A DNA stretch of 9,449 nucleotides from Acidimicrobiia bacterium (lineage in GTDB: Bacteria > Actinomycetota > Acidimicrobiia > Spongiisociales > UBA5794). The first letter of the stretch is position 1; each line of letters starts with the position of its first letter. Both the position numbers and the translations under genes were made by a program. Under the pieces are notes generated by a model. The model did not search any database. It was given only the letters and a program-made list of their open reading frames with translations, and had not been told where the DNA came from. Where the stretch lies: positions 1 through 9,449 of the forward strand of contig JAOZMA010000072.1 of assembly GCA_029934555.1 (NCBI GenBank), in the 5' to 3' direction. This document shows, in pieces, positions 1 through 7,358 of the stretch.

Positions 1-1
1 C

Positions 2-22
2 TGCGGACAGCGGACAGCTGAA
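2..22. repeat. Heptamer tandem repeat fragment at left window edge
   Basis: Three 7-bp units read in register: TGCGGAC at 2-8, AGCGGAC at 9-15 and the diverged AGCTGAA at 16-22. The array may continue to the left of the window. The last unit resembles the unit of the next array (AGCTGAC when read on the minus strand), which suggests that the two belong to one repeat class. It lies downstream of the folKE stop codon and holds no gene. Confidence 0.6.
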
Positions 23-49
23 GCTACCTCATACGTGATACTTGGCCTT

Positions 50-99
50 GCTGTGAGCTGTGGGCTGTGACCTGTCAGCTGGGAACTGTCAGCTATCAG

Positions 100-105
<6 letters not shown>
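50..105. repeat. Array of eight degenerate heptamers over the folKE stop
   Basis: Positions 50-105 divide into exactly eight 7-bp units with no gaps. The first three are GCTGTGA, GCTGTGG and GCTGTGA, and the last two are GCTATCA and GCTATCT; the consensus is close to GCTGTCA. The folKE stop codon (TAG, complement of 100-102) lies inside the array, so the repeats begin at the very end of the gene and run into its 3' flank. Many units contain AGCTG or CTGTCA, giving weak self-complementarity but no single clean terminator hairpin. The stretch 23-49 between this array and the edge fragment shows nothing I can name. Confidence 0.8.
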
Positions 106-1207
<1,102 letters not shown>

Positions 1208-1215
<8 letters not shown>

Positions 1216-1618
1216 TGCTGTCATCTCCAGTCCGAGTGCGGTAGATCGTGATCCCAACCGAACGGGCGTGTCGGAGCGCTCCCGGCTTCTCAAGTGTCAT
1301 CTCGACCGCTGTGATCCGCGGGTCGGCGTCGAGGCAGATCTCAACAAGCTCAGCCACAAGACGCTCGACGAGCATGGGCTCACCCTGCTCGATGTGGGCG
1401 ATGAGTTGCTTCGTGATCGTCCGGTAGTTGACGGCGTCGTCGATGTCATCACTCGCCGCCGCCGCCCGGGTGTCGGCCCACAACGTGGCGTTGACCAGGA
1501 TGTCCTGTCGGTTGATCCGCTCATCAGGGTTGATCCCAAGAATCCCCGAGACCAGAAGATCTTTGATCTGGATCCGATCGAGCGTCTGGCGACTGGCGAC
1601 TGGCGACTGGCGACTCAT
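1208..1618 (-). CDS. folB: Dihydroneopterin aldolase
   Basis: Cleaves 7,8-dihydroneopterin to 6-hydroxymethyl-dihydropterin and glycolaldehyde (and may epimerise to monapterin), feeding the FolK half of the next gene. At 136 aa it is slightly longer than the family's usual ~120. Family motifs are present: LDRI at 13-16, the ER..Q motif with E33, DD..DAVNY with Y65, E85, and EKP at 110-112 with the catalytic-type K111. The ATG at 1618 overlaps the TGA of the upstream reductase (ATGA), so translation is probably coupled; the only SD-like stretch is a G-run inside that gene. Residues 2-11 are encoded entirely by four perfect 7-bp repeats, and the conserved domain begins just after them. No in-frame ATG, GTG or TTG follows until about residue 46, so this start seems required. 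The reading of the N-terminus as added non-family sequence is inference. Confidence 0.93.
1587..1614. repeat. Four perfect TGGCGAC heptamers inside the folB 5' coding end
   Basis: TGGCGAC occurs four times in perfect tandem (GTCGCCA on the minus strand). Read along the minus strand, the array starts at the base immediately after the TGA stop of the SDR gene (1617-1615) and is translated as residues 2-11 of FolB. Because 7 is not a multiple of 3, each successive unit is read in a different frame, giving a 7-residue protein period. Perfect copies suggest recent expansion or ongoing slippage. Confidence 0.9.
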
Positions 1619-2346
1619 ACGAGATGCCCCCCACCGTCGATCCGCACGATCTCGCCGGTGATGAAGTCGTTCTCCAGGAGCGAGAGAACAGCAGCCACGA
1701 CCGGATCCGTCCCTCCAACACGACCAACCGGGAGGTCGGCTGCAAGGCTCAAGGCGTAGTCGTCGTCCTCTCGGGACGGCGGGAGGATGACTCCGAGAGC
1801 GACAGCGTTCACTCGAATCCGGGGGGCGAGTTGCAGCGCCGCGGTCTTCGTGAACGTATCGATCCCACCCTTCGCCACGATGTAGCTGAAGTGTTCTCGA
1901 TAAGGAGTCTGGGTACGAACGTCGGTGATGTTCACGACGGCACCTTCGCCGTCTTCGGGGAGCGCCGCGGCGAAGGCCTGGGTCGCGAAGACCGGCGACG
2001 CCAGTGTCAGGTCAAGCGTCGCCCGCCATGCATCGACGGTGACGTCTTCGATCGTGTCGGATGGGAAGCCGGAAGCGCTGTTGACGAGGATCGACGGAGC
2101 TCCGAGAGCGCGCTCCGCGAGTTCGACGAGTTCGGCAGCCTTCGTCGGATCAGAGAGATCGACCGATCCGATGGCGGCTCGAACGCCCAGGTCCCGTGCT
2201 TCTTCGGCCGTTCTCTCGGCGGGTTCCGCGGATCGGTTGTAGTGGATGAACACGTCGACGCCGGATCGGGCCAGGCCGAGCGCGATTGCACGTCCGACGC
2301 GAACGCCGCCTCCGGTCACGATCCCGATTCTTCCCTGTAACTCCAT
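1615..2346 (-). CDS. Pteridine reductase-like SDR (PTR1/FolM type)
   Basis: An NADPH-dependent short-chain dehydrogenase of 243 residues. The nucleotide motif TGGGVRVG is at 11-18 with the Arg (R16) seen in pteridine reductases; HYNRSA at 35-40 gives an NADP-type Arg-Ser; NSAS at 89-92 replaces the usual NNAG. The active site is D142 (in NITD), Y155 and K159 (YIVAK). Asp in place of the classical Ser is typical of PTR1 and E. coli FolM, which reduce dihydropterin, dihydromonapterin or dihydrofolate. It heads the operon with folB and folKE, which strongly supports a pterin or folate substrate. I preferred the ATG at 2346 because the SDR fold starts directly there and a TACGCT box lies 7 nt upstream (leaderless pattern); the frame stays open to an ATG at 2409 that has no SD. 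Which substrate is used cannot be read from the sequence. Confidence 0.85.
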   Translation of the reverse strand: MELQGRIGIVTGGGVRVGRAIALGLARSGVDVFIHYNRSAEPAERTAEEARDLGVRAAIGSVDLSDPTKAAELVELAERALGAPSILVNSASGFPSDTIEDVTVDAWRATLDLTLASPVFATQAFAAALPEDGEGAVVNITDVRTQTPYREHFSYIVAKGGIDTFTKTAALQLAPRIRVNAVALGVILPPSREDDDYALSLAADLPVGRVGGTDPVVAAVLSLLENDFITGEIVRIDGGGHLV

Positions 2347-2353
2347 GGTGGTG

Positions 2354-2359
2354 AGCGTA
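2354..2359 (-). promoter_or_regulatory. Candidate leaderless -10 box for the folate operon
   Basis: TACGCT on the minus strand fits TANNNT and ends 7 nt before the ATG at 2346, placing the transcript start at or next to the start codon. No Shine-Dalgarno lies in front of that ATG and no good -35 is visible. The same spacing recurs at three other genes in this window. The remaining divergent space up to 2458 shows no other signal I can support. Confidence 0.45.
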
Positions 2360-2458
2360 ACCAACCGGCAACCGTTCGCCTTCCCGGTTCCTGGTGCGGC
2401 CATCTCCATGGTTGTGGGTCGTTGCCGCTGGTATCCGCTCCCTTTCCCCGTGACCGCC

Positions 2459-2464
2459 TATCCT
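2459..2464 (+). promoter_or_regulatory. Candidate leaderless -10 box for the Thr-rich protein
   Basis: TATCCT ends 7 nt before the GTG start at 2472. With normal -10 geometry the transcript would begin at 2471-2472, that is, at the start codon. No SD precedes the GTG. A -35 element is not evident. Confidence 0.5.
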
Positions 2465-2471
2465 GGCGGCC

Positions 2472-3056
2472 GTGAGCAAAGCAGACCCGAAACACGGACG
2501 CTGGATTCTGCCGGCCGTCATCGCTGGGCTGATCGGTTTCACCTATCTCTTCGTGACGGCCTTGCCGCCGGCGGAGATCCCCGTCGGTACAACAACGACG
2601 GTTGCGGCAAGCGACACCACTACATCGGTGCCCGACAGCACCACGACGACCACGCTCCCGGCAGACATCGCCGATTTCCTGGCGCTCGTAGACGCCTACG
2701 AACTCACCGCGAAATCTATCGCCAACGACATCGACGAGGCGAACACCGCATGGGAGAACAAAGCCGACGGCGTACCGTCATTCGCCGACACACTGGCGGC
2801 CTTCGAGGCGGCGAAGGTAGAAGCGCAGACACTGAGCGAGAGTGTCGCTGCAACAAGCCCGCCAGACGCCTACGCCTCGGTCTGGCCGGACTCGGTCACG
2901 GCGGCAGCCACCCTGCCACCCGGCGTTGATGCCGTCATCGAGGGTCTCCGGGCACCGGACGACGGGACCGCCCGACGCGAGGCCGTCGCTGCGTACGAAG
3001 TGCTCACCACCGAGTTCATCGCAACGCTGATCCAGGTCAGAGCCGCCACGCCGTAG
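2472..3056 (+). CDS. Membrane-anchored Thr-rich protein, unknown function
   Basis: A 194-residue protein of no family I recognise. A short basic N-terminus is followed by one hydrophobic segment at about 11-31, with no lipobox Cys and no obvious cleavage site, so it is probably a signal anchor. Residues 40-63 form a low-complexity Thr/Ser/Pro linker with runs of TTTT, as is frequent in secreted actinobacterial proteins. The remaining 130 residues are Ala- and Glu-rich, predicted helical, and contain no Cys; they would lie outside the membrane. The GTG start is set by the TATCCT box 7 nt upstream and by the charged residues before the helix. It is transcribed alone, divergent from the folate operon and convergent with vapBC. 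Function unknown; the topology is inferred from hydrophobicity only. Confidence 0.8.
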   Translation: MSKADPKHGRWILPAVIAGLIGFTYLFVTALPPAEIPVGTTTTVAASDTTTSVPDSTTTTTLPADIADFLALVDAYELTAKSIANDIDEANTAWENKADGVPSFADTLAAFEAAKVEAQTLSESVAATSPPDAYASVWPDSVTAAATLPPGVDAVIEGLRAPDDGTARREAVAAYEVLTTEFIATLIQVRAATP

Positions 3057-3115
3057 CGACTCGGCTCCGCCGGTCATAGGTTCCGACACCCCCACGGTGG
3101 AGTCCTCGGGGAGGC

Positions 3116-3538
3116 TCAGGACACGGTGCCGGCAGGCACGATCCACTCGGTCGGCTGACCGGTGATTCCGGCGATGACATCGAAGTCATGGTCGTAATGG
3201 AGCACCACGAGGTCGGCCGCTTCCGCGGCAGCAGCGATCAGGAGGTCTGCGATCTTCGCTCCCCGTTGCTGACTTCGATCTGCAAGAGCGTCCTGCACTT
3301 CGACGGCCCGATCGAGCACGCCCTGATCCATCGCAACGAAGGGCCACGCTGAACGAAGGTCCCTCATGATGCGGTGCAAAGATGGGCTTCTGGAAGAGAA
3401 GCCTGCCTCGAGGTCGATCGGCGTGCAGCGGGCGACAAGCCCGCTCTCCAGGAGTGGCTCCAGCCGAATCGCGATCTCGTGCTGATTCAAGCGCACCAGC
3501 GCCGAGGTATCGCCCAGGTAGAAGGGTCTCAGCCCCAC
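3116..3538 (-). CDS. vapC: VapC-type PIN-domain toxin RNase
   Basis: A 140-residue PIN-domain protein, the usual size for VapC, predicted to be a Mg-dependent endoribonuclease that blocks translation by cleaving tRNA or rRNA when free of antitoxin. The acidic PIN residues are visible: D10 in GDTSAL, E44 in DLEAGF, D98 in KIADLLIAA, and D116 in HYDHDFD. The ending TGQPTEW is typical of a large actinobacterial VapC group. The gene starts with GTG at 3538 and overlaps the vapB stop by 10 nt, with no good SD, so it is expected to be translated by coupling to the antitoxin. All catalytic residues are intact, so the toxin is probably functional. The RNA target cannot be told from sequence. Confidence 0.92.
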   Translation of the reverse strand: MGLRPFYLGDTSALVRLNQHEIAIRLEPLLESGLVARCTPIDLEAGFSSRSPSLHRIMRDLRSAWPFVAMDQGVLDRAVEVQDALADRSQQRGAKIADLLIAAAAEAADLVVLHYDHDFDVIAGITGQPTEWIVPAGTVS

Positions 3539-3735
3539 GCCGTTTGGCGTTCTTCAGGGTCGGCGAGCCCGTTCAGGTCAACCCCCCGATCGGCGAGGAG
3601 TGTCCGGCGCCTCTCTTCGAGAGCGAGCACCTCGTCGAAGGCGGCATCGACGGTTGCTTTGAGCGTCGTCGTGCCAAGGAGGTCGCGTACGGCTCCGAGC
3701 TTCGCATCGTCGACGTCGATCAGTCGCTTGGTCAT
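3529..3735 (-). CDS. vapB: VapB-type antitoxin
   Basis: A 68-residue protein directly upstream of vapC in the usual antitoxin-first order. The N-terminal part has the pattern of a ribbon-helix-helix DNA-binding domain: a short strand at 2-8 (KRLIDVD), a helix, then GTTTLKATVDAAFDEVL at 21-37, closely like actinobacterial VapB proteins. The C-terminal tail, rich in charged residues, should wrap the toxin's active site. The ATG at 3735 is preferred over an upstream TTG at 3759: it matches the family N-terminus and has a TATCCT box 6 nt upstream, so it may be leaderless. The protein-toxin complex probably represses this promoter through the palindromes described at 3743-3773. Confidence 0.85.
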   Translation of the reverse strand: MTKRLIDVDDAKLGAVRDLLGTTTLKATVDAAFDEVLALEERRRTLLADRGVDLNGLADPEERQTAWG

Positions 3736-3741
3736 CCGTAC

Positions 3742-3747
3742 AGGATA
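3742..3747 (-). promoter_or_regulatory. Candidate -10 box of vapBC
   Basis: TATCCT on the minus strand ends 6 nt before the vapB ATG, implying a leaderless or nearly leaderless transcript. It overlaps the GGATATCC palindrome at 3743-3750, so a repressor bound there would block RNA polymerase. Confidence 0.45.
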
Positions 3748-3773
3748 TCCAATCCGCAAGAAATAGATATCCC
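3743..3773. promoter_or_regulatory. Paired palindromes, candidate VapB operator
   Basis: GGATATCC at 3743-3750 is a perfect palindrome covering the vapB -10 region. A near copy, AGATATCC, sits at 3766-3773, 23 bp centre to centre, about two helical turns upstream. Type II antitoxins with ribbon-helix-helix domains commonly bind such repeated half-sites at their own promoter. The DNA here is clearly more AT-rich than the flanking genes. Operator function is inference. Confidence 0.4.
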
Positions 3774-3790
3774 CTTGGCATCGGGTTCAA

Positions 3791-3837
3791 TCGTTTGTGT
3801 CTACAACCACAAATAGTCTGGTTGTAGACACAAACGA
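3791..3837 (-). terminator. Perfect 19-bp inverted repeat after glnII, likely terminator
   Basis: The left arm at 3791-3809 (TCGTTTGTGTCTACAACCA) is exactly complementary to 3819-3837, with a 9-nt loop at 3810-3818. It lies 22 nt after the glnII stop and upstream of the vapBC promoter. There is no long U-tract on either strand after the stem, only UUGAA on the glnII side, so it would be a stem-only terminator of the kind proposed for actinobacteria. Its perfection and lower GC content also allow a protein-binding site or a remnant of an inserted element. Confidence 0.5.
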
Positions 3838-3859
3838 CGCGGATCGAACGGCCAGAGGG

Positions 3860-4864
3860 CTATTCGTTGGCCAGTACTGAGCAGATCGTTTCCGTCATGA
3901 GACGTGCCACCGTGTAGGGATCTGCGTTCGCGTTCGGACGGCGATCCTCGATGTAGCCCTTCTGCTCCCTGGCGGTCTGCCACGGAATCCGGACCGATGC
4001 ACCCCGGTTCGACACGCCGTACGAATACTCGGTCCACGGTGCCGTCTCATGAAGACCCGTGAGTCGTCGCTGAATCCCGGCTCCGTAGTTCTCGACATGC
4101 TCGTCGGCCTTCGTCCCGAGCGCCTCGCATGCGGCGATGATCGGCTCGTAGGACTGACGCATCGCTTCGGTGGAGAAGTTGGCGTGCATCCCCGCGCCGT
4201 TCCAGTCGCCTTCGACGGGCTTCGGGTTGAGGTGAGCGGAGATGTCGCAGTCCTCAGCAAGTCGGTACAGCAGCCATCGCGCCATCCACAGGTGATCCCC
4301 GACCGCCACCGGGTCGAGTGGCCCGATCTGGAACTCCCACTGCCCGATCATTACCTCAGCGTTGGTGCCGGAGATCTCGAGTCCGGCCTCCATGCAGGCC
4401 ACCGTGTGGTTCTCGACGACGTCGCGTCCCCAGATCTCGTCTGAACCGACGCCGCAGTAGTACCCACCCTGGGGCGCCGGGTAGCCACCGATCGGCCAGC
4501 CGTGCGGACGGCCATCCTTGAAGAACGTGTACTCCTGCTCGAGGCCGAACCACGGATCCTGATCCCTGTACTTTTCGTAGGTCGTGACGCAGGCTGCTCT
4601 GTTGTTCGATGGATGTGGCTCCATGTCTGGAGTGAGGACCTCGCACAGCACCAGCACGTTGTCATCGCCCCGGATCGGATCCGGTCGTACAAGGACGGGG
4701 CGCAAGACGCAGTCCGACAGCTCCCCTGAAGCTTGCTCCGTACTCGATCCGTCGAACCCCCACAGCGGTGGTTCCTGTCCGGACTCCACGATCTTGGTCT
4801 TCGATCGCAGCTTCGATGTCGGTTTCTGTCCGTCAATCCAGATGTATTCAGCCCGGTACGGCAT
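3860..4864 (-). CDS. glnII: Glutamine synthetase, type II (eukaryote-like GSII)
   Basis: ATP-dependent synthesis of glutamine from glutamate and ammonia in the cytosol. The 334 residues fit GSII (about 330-370), not the ~470 of GSI. Motifs in order: WGFDGSS at 35-41; the metal ligands E109 and E111 in GLEQEY; NAEVMIGQWEFQIG around 168-181 with E170 and E177; GDWNGAGMH at 219-227 with H227; RRLTGLHET at 266-274; NRGASVRIP with R287 and R292; EDRRP at 306-310. These match the human GS residues R319, R324, E338, R340 and R341 by alignment. The second Arg of the common RIPR motif is Trp (W295), a non-catalytic position. The SD GGAGG sits just before the ATG. In Streptomyces and rhizobia glnII is a nitrogen-regulated second enzyme; no GlnR site is recognisable here. 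Confidence 0.96.
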   Translation of the reverse strand: MPYRAEYIWIDGQKPTSKLRSKTKIVESGQEPPLWGFDGSSTEQASGELSDCVLRPVLVRPDPIRGDDNVLVLCEVLTPDMEPHPSNNRAACVTTYEKYRDQDPWFGLEQEYTFFKDGRPHGWPIGGYPAPQGGYYCGVGSDEIWGRDVVENHTVACMEAGLEISGTNAEVMIGQWEFQIGPLDPVAVGDHLWMARWLLYRLAEDCDISAHLNPKPVEGDWNGAGMHANFSTEAMRQSYEPIIAACEALGTKADEHVENYGAGIQRRLTGLHETAPWTEYSYGVSNRGASVRIPWQTAREQKGYIEDRRPNANADPYTVARLMTETICSVLANE

Positions 4865-4946
4865 TGCCCCTCCAGTGATCCAGCGTGGTTGTCAAGGAGG
4901 ATGCCACATCCCACCCACCTCCGCACGCATCCGATCGACGAAACAG

Positions 4947-5765
4947 CTACTTCGCCGCCCTGTCCGTGAACCGCCGACCAAGCAGGATCGGGACCGTTTG
5001 TGTCACGGCGAACGCACCCGTAACAAGCACCACGACCAGCACCATCAACCAGCGCTGCCACTGCAGATCGTCGCGAATCTCATTCACTATCACGGTCGCA
5101 TCTCCGGCCGTCGCCGCGTACGAGTCGAGCAGCAACTCTGCCTCATCCAGTTGGTTCTGAAGATCGGCAAGGTCGTCGGCGATCTCCACCGTCGCAATTC
5201 CGAACTCCTCGAAATCGGCTGCGAGGGATGCCAACGGTACGGCTTGCGCACGGAGCTGTTCCGGTAGCTCGTCGATCGCGGCGGTGAGTTCGGCGACGGC
5301 CTCGTCGAACGGCACCTCGGGCTCGTAGTCCACGCCGACGAAGCTGAGCACACGCAACGCGTTGTCGATGATCTCTGCGGTCGTCTCGATCGCCGGCATC
5401 GCATCGACGACGGCGTCGAGCGCATCGGGAACATCCACAGTGACGACCACGGCCGAGTCCGCTATCACCGTTGCGGCATCCTCAAACGTGGTCGCTGCCA
5501 ACTCCGCCGAAGGGACGAGCGTGTCGAATGATTCGCTCACGATCCCCAACGTGTCCGCGGCAAGAGCGACCGTCTCGTCGGCCGTCTCGACGGCCTTTAC
5601 CGTCACGGCGAGCGACTGGTCTGCCGACCGGGTGAGAGCACCGACAACGACGATCCCGAGAATCCCGGCGATGAGGGACGCGATCAGCCCACCGATCCCG
5701 AGGATCGTGAACAACCGTCCGAGCCGCTGGTCGTCTCCGGCGAGCGCCGAGAGACTCTCGCTCAT
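4947..5765 (-). CDS. Two-TM protein with helical ectodomain, unknown function
   Basis: A 272-residue membrane protein of no family I recognise. A short N-terminal tail precedes a hydrophobic Gly/Ala/Ile-rich helix at about 19-44. A long, acidic, Ala-rich region at about 45-237 follows with heptad-like stretches (for example 193-215) and no Cys. A second helix lies at about 238-261, with a short basic tail (GRRFTDR) at the end. Both termini are probably cytoplasmic and the acidic helical part outside. The plan recalls sensor ectodomains of chemoreceptors or histidine kinases but lacks any signalling domain. Its ATG overlaps the stop of the ALDH7 gene (ATGA), so the two are made together. The 81 nt to glnII hold no clear terminator; only a 13-nt GGATG/CATCC hairpin is visible at 4899-4911. 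Confidence 0.85.
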   Translation of the reverse strand: MSESLSALAGDDQRLGRLFTILGIGGLIASLIAGILGIVVVGALTRSADQSLAVTVKAVETADETVALAADTLGIVSESFDTLVPSAELAATTFEDAATVIADSAVVVTVDVPDALDAVVDAMPAIETTAEIIDNALRVLSFVGVDYEPEVPFDEAVAELTAAIDELPEQLRAQAVPLASLAADFEEFGIATVEIADDLADLQNQLDEAELLLDSYAATAGDATVIVNEIRDDLQWQRWLMVLVVVLVTGAFAVTQTVPILLGRRFTDRAAK

Positions 5766-7276
5766 CCGAATTCGATGCCCTGTGCCAACGGAAGCTCACC
5801 TGAGTAGTTGATGGTGACGGTCTGGCGGCGCATATAGGCCTTCCAGGCATCGGAGCCGGACTCGCGTCCGCCACCGGTCTCTTTCTCGCCACCGAATGCC
5901 CCACCGATCTCGGCACCGGATGTCCCGATGTTGATGTTGGCGATGCCGCAGTCGGAGCCCACGGGCGATAGGAACGTCTCGCCCGCCTGCACAGAATCGG
6001 TGAAGATCGCACTCGACAGCCCTTGCACCACGCCGTTGTTGATCTTGATGGCTTCTTCGACCGTGTCGAACTCGATGAGGTAGAGGATCGGGGCGAACGT
6101 CTCGATCTGGAGAATCGGCGCGTCGATCGGCATCTTGATGATCGTCGGCTCCACGTAGTAGCCGGGTCCGTCGATGACCCCGCCCCCGTAGAGCAGTTCC
6201 CCGCCCTGTTCCTGGGCGATCCCAACAGCAGCCGAGAAGTTCGACACCGCGATCTCGTCGACGAGCGGACCCATGAGGTTCGCATCATCAAGCGGATCGC
6301 CGATCTTCACCGTCGCGTACGCCGACACGAGGCGTCGAGCTATCTCATCCGAGATACCGCGCTGAACGATCAGGCGGCGCAGCGACGTGCACCGTTGTCC
6401 TGCGGTCCCGACGGCTGCGAAGACCGCTGCCCTGGTCGCCAGGTCCGGATCCGCGTCGTCCATGACGACCATGGCGTTGTTGCCGCCGAGTTCGAGGAGC
6501 GAGCGGCCGAGCCGTTTCGCTACGGCGACGCCGACCTTCTCGCCCATCCCGCATGAACCGGTCGCTGAGATAAGGGGGACCCGCCGGTCGTTGATCATGA
6601 CGTCACCGACCTCGGCGCCGGAGCCGACGATCAAGTTGAATACACCTTCGAAACCTGATCCCTCCATCGCCCGCGCTGCGAGCTTGGACGTCGCCACCGC
6701 TGTGAGCGGCGTCTTCGAAGACGGCTTCCAGATGAGGGTGTCTCCTCCGACAGCCGCGATCATGGCGTTCCATGCCCAGACAGCTACCGGGAAGTTGAAG
6801 GACGTGATGATCCCGACCGGGCCGAGTGGATGCCATTGCTCGTACATGCGGTGGCGGGGGCGTTCCGAAGCGATCGTAAGCCCGTAGAGCTGCCGGGAGA
6901 GGCCGACGGCGAAGTCGGTGATGTCGATCATCTCCTGGACTTCGCCCTCACCCTCGGCTTTGATCTTGCCCATCTCCAGAGCGACGAGAGCGCCAAGCGG
7001 TTCCTGGTACTCGCGCAACAGGTCACCGATGACGCGAACGAACTTGCCGCGTTCGGGGGCCGGCAGCATGCGCCACTCATCGAACGTGCTCGTGGCCGTG
7101 GTGACGACCTTCTCGTAATCGGTGGTGTCGGCTCTCTTCACGCCGCCGATGCGCCCACCGGTGGCCGGGTTTTCGACCTCGAGCACCGACCCTCCGGTGT
7201 CGAGCCATCCGCCGGCGTATGCACCGGAACTGATGTCGTCGAGATCGAGCGCGGAGAAGATGGAATCGCGGTTCAC
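5762..7276 (-). CDS. amaB: ALDH7-family aminoadipate-semialdehyde dehydrogenase
   Basis: NAD(P)-dependent aldehyde dehydrogenase of 504 residues, closely patterned on the ALDH7 (antiquitin) group. That group oxidises 2-aminoadipate-6-semialdehyde, in equilibrium with piperideine-6-carboxylate, in lysine and pipecolate catabolism. Visible features: the FNFP oxyanion region with N161, ELGGNN with the general base E262, GQRCT with nucleophile C296, and ETFAP at 392-396. The ALDH7 signatures are EGEGEVQE (108-115), the Arg pair R300-R301 after the Cys, GTSGAEIGGAFGGEK (451-465), and the near-universal ending LPLAQGI (495-501). The substrate-contacting Glu and Arg of human ALDH7A1 appear retained. 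The GTG start at 7276 has a strong SD, AGGAGG, 6 nt upstream. It lies downstream of ridA and is coupled to the next membrane protein gene. The family is sure; the symbol is by analogy to bacterial AmaB. Confidence 0.92.
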   Translation of the reverse strand: MNRDSIFSALDLDDISSGAYAGGWLDTGGSVLEVENPATGGRIGGVKRADTTDYEKVVTTATSTFDEWRMLPAPERGKFVRVIGDLLREYQEPLGALVALEMGKIKAEGEGEVQEMIDITDFAVGLSRQLYGLTIASERPRHRMYEQWHPLGPVGIITSFNFPVAVWAWNAMIAAVGGDTLIWKPSSKTPLTAVATSKLAARAMEGSGFEGVFNLIVGSGAEVGDVMINDRRVPLISATGSCGMGEKVGVAVAKRLGRSLLELGGNNAMVVMDDADPDLATRAAVFAAVGTAGQRCTSLRRLIVQRGISDEIARRLVSAYATVKIGDPLDDANLMGPLVDEIAVSNFSAAVGIAQEQGGELLYGGGVIDGPGYYVEPTIIKMPIDAPILQIETFAPILYLIEFDTVEEAIKINNGVVQGLSSAIFTDSVQAGETFLSPVGSDCGIANINIGTSGAEIGGAFGGEKETGGGRESGSDAWKAYMRRQTVTINYSGELPLAQGIEFG

Positions 7277-7281
7277 GGTGG

Positions 7282-7287
7282 CCTCCT
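7282..7287 (-). promoter_or_regulatory. Shine-Dalgarno fixing the GTG start of the ALDH7 gene
   Basis: AGGAGG on the minus strand, 6 nt before the GTG at 7276. It is the best SD in the window and decides this non-ATG start. Confidence 0.8.
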
Positions 7288-7296
7288 GGGGCTAAC

Positions 7297-7339
7297 GCCG
7301 GTACTGAGTATCGAGTACTCAGTACTCAATGGTACCGGC
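7297..7339. repeat. Heptamer array with nested hairpin between ridA and ALDH7
   Basis: Positions 7301-7328 are four 7-bp units: GTACTGA, GTATCGA, GTACTCA, GTACTCA. They also form a hairpin: GTACTGAGTA (7301-7310) pairs fully with TACTCAGTAC (7316-7325) around a 5-nt loop. An outer perfect 8-bp inverted repeat, GCCGGTAC (7297-7304) with GTACCGGC (7332-7339), encloses it; the two foldings are mutually exclusive over 7301-7304. The site begins 19 nt after the ridA stop in the direction of transcription and ends before the ALDH7 SD. It could stop or attenuate read-through or protect an mRNA 3' end. Confidence 0.7.
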
Positions 7340-7358
7340 TGTCTGTAGGCGTTGGCCC

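Noticed and set aside
1624..2340. Plus-strand open frame of 238 codons opposite the SDR gene
   Set aside because: Shadow of the pteridine reductase gene; biased, motif-free translation and no start signal.
3057..3115. Bidirectional terminator between the Thr-rich gene and vapC
   Set aside because: Only short pairings (for example GTCCT/AGGAC at 3102-3122, overlapping the vapC stop) and no U-run; too weak to call.
3740..3860. Insertion sequence ends around vapBC
   Set aside because: There is a perfect inverted repeat but no transposase, no matching copy on the other side of vapBC and no target duplication visible.
4890..4895. Perfect TTGACA upstream of glnII (minus strand)
   Set aside because: No -10-like hexamer lies 16-19 nt downstream; that position is occupied by the SD GAGGGG. 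Probably chance.
6023..6556. Plus-strand open frame of 177 codons opposite ALDH7
   Set aside because: Antisense to a well-conserved dehydrogenase; no domain and no promoter or SD.
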